This document shows positions 15,368 to 20,793 of a stretch of 23,898 bases of DNA, one piece after another. The DNA is from a virus: the IMG/VR virus record IMGVR_UViG_3300032677_000161, positions 1-23,898 of that record, one strand, 5' to 3'. Both the position numbers and the translations under genes were made by a program. The stretch's first letter is position 1, and each line of letters starts with the position of its first letter. The notes beneath the pieces were generated by a model that did no database searches, had not been told where the DNA came from, and was given only the letters and a program-made list of their open reading frames with translations.

Positions 15368-16156
15368 TTACCTCGTTGGCGAAGAGATAGGAGAAGGAGA
15401 ATAAGGTGTCCAAGCAGAAGATTGAAATTTCTTGCGAAATTCCTCGACGGTCGCCCCTTTGATCAAAGCCTGATATTGACTTTCATAGCTCTGGGCCATT
15501 GCCGGATCATCCGATTGGCGCCCAAAGTTACGCTGATAAGCCGAGATATAAATCATTGAAGCCATGATGAAAATTTCAGGCAAATAGGTGCTAATAAATG
15601 TCGTGTTTGTTCCGCCATTGGTCGAATCCATTGGCGTAAATCGAATTGTTCCAGTTACCAATGGATCGTAAGCCTGATCCGGAGTCGGCCCAAGCAAAAT
15701 TTGCCAATTCAAAGGCGAAGTTCCATCGGCCCCGTACATAGCAAAATATTGCGGCATCCCTTGAACCGAAGAATTGTATCCATAAACATTTTGAATAAAC
15801 TCTTTTGACGTTGGAACAAGCGGAGGAGAATAATCAGTCGATGTCCCAGCGACCGAAATTTGAAGTGTTTGAATCGTAATAAAACTACTCAATGGAATTG
15901 AAAAAACCGAACTGCTTCCAAAAATAAGGGGAGAAGCCCCGCCTGGGCCTGAAGTATAAACGATCGAGGTTTGGGTCGATAAAAAATCCAAATCGCGTTG
16001 AATGCGATCTTCCGCATAGCTGATCATTGAAGGAACGATCGCTTCAAAATTTGGATCGGTTGTCGCAACAGGAGAAGTTTGAGTTGGATCCAATGGAACG
16101 ACCGACATCGTTGAAACTTGCGTGATGTAGTCATTGTAAGTTAGAGCGGTCGCCAT
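15368..16156 (-). CDS. Head-tail adaptor protein (podovirus gp4/SU10-adaptor type)
   Basis: A 262-residue protein. Its layout matches the phage adaptor family: an N-terminal helix with TYNDYITQVSTM, the motif FEAIVPSMISYAEDRIQRDLD (about 38-58), a beta-rich middle, LNWQILLGPTPDQAYDPL near 150-165 and a C-terminal helix (YESQYQALIKGA then EEFRKKFQ). Such proteins bind the portal ring from below and hold the nozzle; the nozzle gene follows at once, 6 bases downstream, as in phages of this type. A GGTGA element precedes the ATG by only about 4 bases. The call is based on pattern and neighbours; the sequence match to the named families was not tested. Confidence 0.78.
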   Translation of the reverse strand: MATALTYNDYITQVSTMSVVPLDPTQTSPVATTDPNFEAIVPSMISYAEDRIQRDLDFLSTQTSIVYTSGPGGASPLIFGSSSVFSIPLSSFITIQTLQISVAGTSTDYSPPLVPTSKEFIQNVYGYNSSVQGMPQYFAMYGADGTSPLNWQILLGPTPDQAYDPLVTGTIRFTPMDSTNGGTNTTFISTYLPEIFIMASMIYISAYQRNFGRQSDDPAMAQSYESQYQALIKGATVEEFRKKFQSSAWTPYSPSPISSPTR

Positions 16157-16164
16157 CGAGTCAC

Positions 16165-16680
16165 CTATTCGGCCATTTTTGCAGAAATATCTTTAACAAA
16201 AGAAACCCGGTTGCCCCAACCATGGCCATCATGTGCCCACCCTGGCAAAGATTGCAAGAAGGCGAGCCTATTATCGCAGATTTGCGCCGATAAGTCAATG
16301 GGACTGATTGACTGAACCGCTGCTAATGTGGCAGGACCAATGGCTCCATCCTGAGTTACCCCGCAACAAGCCTGAAGAACTTTCGCTGCTCGCCCATCGC
16401 CTGAATTCACTTCAAAATCAAACACCGCATAATCAACTCCCAAAGGGAGGTCATCGCCGTGATTTTTATCCCAGTATTGGGTTTTGTAAAATGGCATGAC
16501 AAGATCAGGCGTCAGTCCGCGCATCGTCTCTTCGTCGATTTCATGCCCGACATAAGCTTCCCATGCTCGCTTCGTAACACCGAGATTCGTCATTCCGCCC
16601 GGATCGAGCGGATCATTAACGTATCCGCCTTCTTCTTTCAAAACGAGCGCAAAACATTGAGCAAAATTACTCGCAGCCAT
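16165..16680 (-). CDS. GH108-type endolysin (muramidase) with C-terminal peptidoglycan-binding domain
   Basis: A 171-residue protein. The EGGYVNDPLDPGGMTNLGVT motif at 17-36 has the catalytic Glu17 of the GH108 family, which cleaves the bond between N-acetylmuramic acid and N-acetylglucosamine. Residues about 90-125 (VLQACCGVTQDGAIGPATLAAV) form the start of the usual C-terminal peptidoglycan-binding part. No signal peptide or SAR anchor is present, so it needs a holin for export, consistent with a holin candidate in the same cassette. I chose the start at 16680 because GGAG lies 8 bases upstream; a longer frame from 16707 is possible but lacks that spacing. The ATG shares a base with the o-spanin stop (TAATG). 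Confidence 0.88.
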   Translation of the reverse strand: MAASNFAQCFALVLKEEGGYVNDPLDPGGMTNLGVTKRAWEAYVGHEIDEETMRGLTPDLVMPFYKTQYWDKNHGDDLPLGVDYAVFDFEVNSGDGRAAKVLQACCGVTQDGAIGPATLAAVQSISPIDLSAQICDNRLAFLQSLPGWAHDGHGWGNRVSFVKDISAKMAE

Positions 16681-16883
16681 TATTTTTCTCCGCAAAATTG
16701 TTTCCACTTATCGTCGTGGGCGAGAATCTCGCTAGCGGTTGGGGTCGAAAGTTTGTCGGTTTTGCGAACAAAAATAGGTTTTACCCAATCGCAAGAAGTG
16801 TCGACGATTTTTGTTTCGGGCTTCATGCAGGCAGAAAGGAAACTAACCATCAAAACGACGGTAAATAACTTACTTACTTTCAT
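16680..16883 (-). CDS. Outer-membrane lipoprotein, probable o-spanin (Rz1-like)
   Basis: A 67-residue protein. A short basic start (MKVSK) and hydrophobic stretch lead to the lipobox LSAC with Cys19 (counting from this start), so it is a lipoprotein. The mature part has CDWVKPIFVRKTDKLSTP, then TASEILAHDDKWKQFC, a pattern I know from small lipoproteins in phage lysis cassettes. The start at 16883 is supported by GGAG at 16890-16893, six bases away; a further upstream ATG lies inside that GGAG. The gene overlaps the end of the inner-membrane partner by ATGA, the usual arrangement for two-component spanins. A two-component spanin connects inner and outer membrane at lysis. The lipoprotein call is strong; the spanin role is inferred. 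Confidence 0.78.
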   Translation of the reverse strand: MKVSKLFTVVLMVSFLSACMKPETKIVDTSCDWVKPIFVRKTDKLSTPTASEILAHDDKWKQFCGEK

Positions 16884-17125
16884 GGCTGGCTCCATTGTTT
16901 TTCTAAAGTGTCTTGAGGAGTTGGATCTTTCGCAACTGACTGATCGACGGCAGCCGCTTCCGCATCAATTTTTTGCTCATGCTGAATTGCGATTGCCTCT
17001 TCGCGAGCTTGCTCTGTTTCGGCGCCAATGCTTTTTTCGCGGTTTGCCCAATAGGCATAACCCGCGACAAGCGCAAGAACGATAAAAAGGCGTTGAACCC
17101 AAGGATTAAGAAACAGGAGGAACAT
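16880..17125 (-). CDS. Probable i-spanin (Rz-like), inner-membrane anchor with periplasmic helix
   Basis: An 81-residue protein. Residues 3-26 (LLFLNPWVQRLFIVLALVAG and following) form one N-terminal membrane anchor, and the rest (NREKSIGAETEQAREEAIAI onward) is a charged helix typical of the periplasmic part of an i-spanin. It is shorter than many Rz proteins. The ATG has GGAG with a 7-base spacer and starts within the preceding holin-like gene (20-base overlap). Its end overlaps the start of the lipoprotein gene by four bases. The pair of one anchored helical protein and one lipoprotein, just before the endolysin gene, argues for a two-component spanin. Confidence 0.75.
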   Translation of the reverse strand: MFLLFLNPWVQRLFIVLALVAGYAYWANREKSIGAETEQAREEAIAIQHEQKIDAEAAAVDQSVAKDPTPQDTLEKQWSQP

Positions 17126-17348
17126 TTCCCGGCTCCGTTTTTGATTTCAATGAAAGCGCACCGCCACCGCCAGCGAGAATTGCTGAAGCACCAATGGCCC
17201 AATTTTGGGGATCAAAATTGCCATGAGCGACAGCGTGATATGCACTGACTGCGCAATAAACGACAGACATTTTGGCCCAAAGAATTCGGCCGATGTCCCA
17301 TGTTTCGTTGTCCACACCTGTGAACAGATGTTTAAGTGCTTTTAGCAT
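17106..17348 (-). CDS. Holin candidate, two-membrane-span small protein
   Basis: An 80-residue protein. The first 20 residues are soluble and contain WDIGR. Two hydrophobic segments follow at about 24-42 (WAKMSVVYCAVSAYHAVAHG) and about 50-66 (WAIGASAILAGGGGALSLK), linked by FDPQN, and the polar C-terminus ends in KSKTEPGN. Small two-span proteins with this D-x-GR...FD...GGGG-L pattern are common in phage lysis regions and are usually called putative holins. It starts with a one-base overlap on the stop of the preceding gene (TAATG), after a GGTGA element. Membrane topology is predicted by eye, not calculated; the lysis role is inferred from the neighbours. Confidence 0.6.
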   Translation of the reverse strand: MLKALKHLFTGVDNETWDIGRILWAKMSVVYCAVSAYHAVAHGNFDPQNWAIGASAILAGGGGALSLKSKTEPGNVPPVS

Positions 17349-17815
17349 TATTTCACCGTAAATAAAAAAATGACGCCGATCGCGCCAATACCAAACACCA
17401 AAAATCCGATAATGCTACTTATCATGATCAGATCTTGTTGCATCTCTTGCTGCTGTTTTAATGCGGCCGCAGTTTCCCTTGCCGCATCTTTCCGCATTTC
17501 AATAACTTGCCTTTGAATTCCGTCCCATGCTGCTGCTCCATAGGTCGAAACAAACATGTTCTTGACCTCAGCAGCCATCTTTTGGGCTTTGGCTTTTGCG
17601 GCGTATAGTTTGACGGCTTCGGCCTCAAAATCAGCTTGAGATTGGAACAGCTTTTTCTTGCGAGGAGCCGAAGTCAGCTGAACGACCTGCGCCACACGAG
17701 CAAACAATGCGCCGACTTTATCGGCAGTATCCATCACGTCCTGACCGGCATCGACGGCTGACTTGATCGTGTTATATAAAGCCGTCGCTCCAGCGATCAG
17801 GGTAAATGGATCCAT
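17348..17815 (-). CDS. Tail-anchored coiled-coil phage protein of unknown role
   Basis: A 155-residue protein. It begins MDPFTLIAGATALYNTIKSA, a hydrophobic/amphipathic N-terminus often seen in this group, then a charged helical section (about 55-128, e.g. AAKAKAQKMAAEVK and IEMRKDAARETAAALK) and ends with one C-terminal membrane segment (130-153, rich in Ile, Gly and Phe). I recognise the general form from phage virion gene regions, but no function is established. The ATG at 17815 follows an AGGTGA element (17819-17824), so the TTG one codon before it (17818) is the less likely start. It is located between the fibre genes and the lysis genes. Confidence 0.7.
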   Translation of the reverse strand: MDPFTLIAGATALYNTIKSAVDAGQDVMDTADKVGALFARVAQVVQLTSAPRKKKLFQSQADFEAEAVKLYAAKAKAQKMAAEVKNMFVSTYGAAAWDGIQRQVIEMRKDAARETAAALKQQQEMQQDLIMISSIIGFLVFGIGAIGVIFLFTVK

Positions 17816-17824
17816 CAATCACCT

Positions 17825-18883
17825 TTAAAAAAACATCAAAAACCCAATACCAGCGGAATATTGAATGTAAATTAATCCTTGAGATCCTGCTGCGCCATTA
17901 TTTGGACTGCCGCCAGCATATGCACCTGCGCCGCCACCGCCATAATTTCCTCCAGCACCGCCAGTTTGCTGTGCTCCGGTAGGTTGTCCGCCACCGGCGC
18001 CACAACCATGCGTTGAATCGAATTGCGTTCCTGACGTTCCAGTGCCGGTGCTTTGAGCTCCCCCGTAAGCCGTAACACCATTGTCACCCGCCCCTGTGGA
18101 TAAACCTGCTCCAGAAGGACCAGCTGCGCCGCCACCATTTTGTACACTTCCATTGCCACCATGGCCACCAGCATGCAATAATGATCCATAACTGGCAGCG
18201 ACTTTTCCGCCAGCGCCACCAGAGCTACCTTGATAATTTCCTTGTCCGCCGGAACCACCCGCTGCAGCGATAGTCGTTGCAGAATAAAAATAAGAAATGC
18301 TACCATTTCCGCCGTTATTCGAGCCGCCGGAGGTTCCAACGCCCGCCGCTCCTTCTGCTCCAGCAACATATGGAACCGAATTTCCAGCTGAGATATATGA
18401 CAAATTGCTTGAAGTGGCATAAGCGCCACCACCACCACCACCTGCTTGAAAATTGTTAGAATCTGCCGAACCGCCACCACCACCAGCACCAACGATTTGA
18501 ACTTTATTAGCTTGTTGATTCCAATCAAGTGGAACAATCCAATTGGAAACCGTGTTCGAAGTTAAAAAAATGTTGACTGCAAAATAAAATGTTACATCCG
18601 TATGAAAAGAAGGTGCCCATGCCGGGGAGGATAAGCGCCAAAGGGCTGGCTGCTGTTTAAGTGTTCCGGAAATTGCGGCATAAAGAAAAGCATCCGCATC
18701 ATCACGGTCATCAAACCAGCCTTTCCAAATTTCATACCCATCGTTTAATCGTGAAGAAATACTGAACCGCGTAATTTGAACATCGTTGCCAAATTGGTCT
18801 TTTGGTTGCGCCTGAGAGGGCGAGCGCCATTGCCATTTCGGAATTGGCAATAAAACCTTTGGTTGATTGGACAAAATGATCAT
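17825..18883 (-). CDS. Glycine-rich receptor-binding-type tail protein
   Basis: A 352-residue protein in two parts. Residues 1-115 (WQWRSPSQAQPKDQFGND, SRLNDGYEIWKGWFDDR, DADAFLYAAI, QPALWRL) form a conserved N-terminal domain that likely binds the virion. Residues about 128-340 are a glycine-rich domain: it opens with VQIVGAGGGGGS and closes with GLIYIQYSAGIG, the arrangement of glycine-rich adhesin domains that fold as packed polyglycine-type helices. This kind of domain is a known receptor-binding tip in T-even-like phages. ATG at 18883; AGG is present about 9 bases upstream. The gene lies with two other fibre-type genes, so it may be the tip or an accessory adhesin. Confidence 0.75.
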   Translation of the reverse strand: MIILSNQPKVLLPIPKWQWRSPSQAQPKDQFGNDVQITRFSISSRLNDGYEIWKGWFDDRDDADAFLYAAISGTLKQQPALWRLSSPAWAPSFHTDVTFYFAVNIFLTSNTVSNWIVPLDWNQQANKVQIVGAGGGGGSADSNNFQAGGGGGGAYATSSNLSYISAGNSVPYVAGAEGAAGVGTSGGSNNGGNGSISYFYSATTIAAAGGSGGQGNYQGSSGGAGGKVAASYGSLLHAGGHGGNGSVQNGGGAAGPSGAGLSTGAGDNGVTAYGGAQSTGTGTSGTQFDSTHGCGAGGGQPTGAQQTGGAGGNYGGGGAGAYAGGSPNNGAAGSQGLIYIQYSAGIGFLMFF

Positions 18884-18885
18884 TT

Positions 18886-20226
18886 TTATGCCTGTGTGAG
18901 AGATGCAACGCCATCCCAGCGAGATGCAGCTCCATTATAAATGAATCCAACATAAGTAATTTTTGTTGGTGTTGTCACCGTTGGAAGAGAAATCCCTACG
19001 GGTTCAAATGATTTTGCTGAACCGGTCGTCCATGTCAGTGCATAGCCTGGAGGAGTCGCATTCATAGCAACAGAAGTATTTGCAACGCCGCCTGTAATTG
19101 CAAAAGAGGTTCCGGTTCCACCTGTCGTTACTGTTCCAATCACCGCGCCAGTCGAAACCAAAGTTAAAGTAGAACCTGCGACAAGCGTAACAGAGGTCGT
19201 GGTCGTCAAGGTCGTTGTGGTTGTCGTTCCTGTAAATGAAACAATTGAAAGATTGTCTTTTATGCGGAAAATAGCTTTCTGACCGTCGACCGGGGTTCCT
19301 GCGTCCGCACTGATCGTCAAAGCAGTCGAAAGGGCTGTCAATTCAAGCTGATCATAGGGGTCGCTGTTCCAGGCCCAAGGGCTGCTTTGCGTCGCTGCGC
19401 TGTAAACTCTTGGCGAAACGCGCCCCGACGAGTTGCTTGCGACTGGCGACTGAAAAACATACCAGTTCGTTCCATTTGAAAGAAACGTATAAAGGTAATT
19501 GCTCCCATAAGAGGCCAAAGAAATAGACGAAACTGCCGTTTGAGAAGGAACAATAAATGAACCTGAAAGCGTAACAACGTTTGCTGGCGTAATCCCGCTG
19601 GCATAAATCGAAAAATAAGCTCCGTTATTCCCGGTTGGTGTGGGGAATGTAATAGTGTAGGCAGCGGAGCTTGTGACAAAAACGGTCGAACCAAAAACAC
19701 CAGACCCTAAAGTTGTCGTCGTCGTAACAGAAGTTGTCGCAACCGATGCAAAATTTGTGCTTGAAAAATAAACGTTTGTTCCGTCTGTATAAATAAAAGC
19801 AGAAGAACCATTTGGGATCGTAACACCCGCCCCAGAGCCATTTCCTCCAACAATCGTTACAGTGTAAGTGCCCTGCTGAGCGGAAGAAATCGCATTACGA
19901 ACAATCCATGCTCCACCAAACGTCCCCGACGTAAGCGTGTTTGGGAGCGTAATTGTTACGTTTGCAGATAAATTGCTTGTTCCTGAACTCGTGCCGCTTT
20001 GAATAATTAACTGTTGAGCATCATACCAATAAATAGGGTTCCCGTTGACCGTTTGAGTCGCGGTATTGGCAGTCAAAGTTGTTGACGAAGAGCCTGTTCC
20101 AACATAAACAGTAAAAGGCGAACCCATCGCCTGATCAATCGCCAAGAAATTGCTATTGAGCGGCGCGTCCCAATTTAGGGAGGCCGAATTCGGCTCTTGA
20201 AAGTTTTTATTGGTGCTCGTTGTCAT
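18886..20226 (-). CDS. Tail fibre-like protein
   Basis: A 446-residue protein. The N-terminus holds SASLNWDAPLNSNFLAIDQA (residues 14-33), a conserved element used by many phage fibres to attach to the virion. The remaining sequence is Ser/Thr/Gly-rich beta structure with Thr-repeat stretches (TTTTTTLTTTTSVTL near 335-350). The C-terminus is ITYVGFIYNGAASRWDGVASLTQA-like and is typical of phage structural proteins that end in a conserved tip. No enzyme motif was seen. AGGA lies 12 bases before the start, so translation signals are modest; the gene sits only a few bases after the 77-residue protein. Confidence 0.72.
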   Translation of the reverse strand: MTTSTNKNFQEPNSASLNWDAPLNSNFLAIDQAMGSPFTVYVGTGSSSTTLTANTATQTVNGNPIYWYDAQQLIIQSGTSSGTSNLSANVTITLPNTLTSGTFGGAWIVRNAISSAQQGTYTVTIVGGNGSGAGVTIPNGSSAFIYTDGTNVYFSSTNFASVATTSVTTTTTLGSGVFGSTVFVTSSAAYTITFPTPTGNNGAYFSIYASGITPANVVTLSGSFIVPSQTAVSSISLASYGSNYLYTFLSNGTNWYVFQSPVASNSSGRVSPRVYSAATQSSPWAWNSDPYDQLELTALSTALTISADAGTPVDGQKAIFRIKDNLSIVSFTGTTTTTTLTTTTSVTLVAGSTLTLVSTGAVIGTVTTGGTGTSFAITGGVANTSVAMNATPPGYALTWTTGSAKSFEPVGISLPTVTTPTKITYVGFIYNGAASRWDGVASLTQA

Positions 20227-20231
20227 GGCGT

Positions 20232-20465
20232 TTATTTATCCTGCTTGTTGTCGAGCCGGTCAAAAATTTTTCCAAGCATATCTTTGACTTCACGCATATC
20301 AGCTTTATAGTCCTCGCGAGTTACATAAGTCGTGGAAACCTGAATTTCCATTTCATGCAGATCTTTTTGAAGCGCTTTCACAGCACCCCAAAGTTCTCGG
20401 GCAAACCAGCCAAAAACCGCGAGCGCTGCTCCGCCGAGAAGGTTGTAAACGGTCTGCATATCCAT
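20232..20465 (-). CDS. Small membrane/coiled-coil phage protein
   Basis: A 77-residue protein. One membrane segment at about 5-22 (TVYNLLGGAALAVFGWFARE) is followed by a charged coiled-coil (ALQKDLHEMEIQ, then YKADMREVKDMLGKIFDRLDNK). This form is a common small gene in tail/lysis regions; it is often left as hypothetical. I chose the ATG at 20465 because it lies two bases after the stop of the 107-residue protein (TGATTATG), although only a weak GGGG site precedes it; a TTG four codons further upstream is in frame. Its role could be a holin-like or fibre-associated one, but the sequence does not show which. Confidence 0.65.
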   Translation of the reverse strand: MDMQTVYNLLGGAALAVFGWFARELWGAVKALQKDLHEMEIQVSTTYVTREDYKADMREVKDMLGKIFDRLDNKQDK

Positions 20466-20467
20466 AA

Positions 20468-20791
20468 TCAGCCCCAAGGATTCGGTAGAATGGTAGAAAC
20501 ATAATAATTGTTGGCGATTTGAGCTGCAACATCATTTTGTGTTGCATTCACCTGATCAGGGCCGAGAGAGGCTTTTACCCAACCAACGACCTGCTCCTCG
20601 GTCAATTCGGAATAAGGCGTGTAGGGGCCGGTTGCATCAAGCCTAATGCCGGTCGAGCCACCGAGCGCCCCATTATATGTTCCATCGGTTCCATTGCAGG
20701 TCCAATTGACAGTAACAACAACATCCGTAAGCCCTTCAGCTTGCGGATATGAAACCATGTTGTTGACGATCCAGGTGTATGTGTTTGCCAT
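20468..20791 (-). CDS. Conserved 107-aa phage protein (DUF7936-like)
   Basis: A 107-residue protein with the pattern MANTYTWIVNNM, GLTDVVVTVNWTCNGTDGTY, GIRLDATGPYTPYSELTEEQ, VVGWVKASLGPDQV. I recognise it as a widely conserved small phage protein found beside fibre genes, which I believe is DUF7936. It has a predicted beta-strand N-terminal part and a helical C-terminal part ending NPWG. Its function is unknown, though position suggests a structural or fibre-assembly role. Its ATG is 2 bases after the fibre gene stop; ribosome-binding signal is weak. Confidence 0.78.
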   Translation of the reverse strand: MANTYTWIVNNMVSYPQAEGLTDVVVTVNWTCNGTDGTYNGALGGSTGIRLDATGPYTPYSELTEEQVVGWVKASLGPDQVNATQNDVAAQIANNYYVSTILPNPWG

Positions 20792-20793
20792 GA

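Noticed and set aside
17872-18537. 221-residue frame in another phase on the same strand as the glycine-rich protein
   Set aside because: It is created by the GGN-rich repeats read in a shifted frame, has biased composition and no ribosome site; the in-frame glycine-rich domain has proper opening and closing elements.
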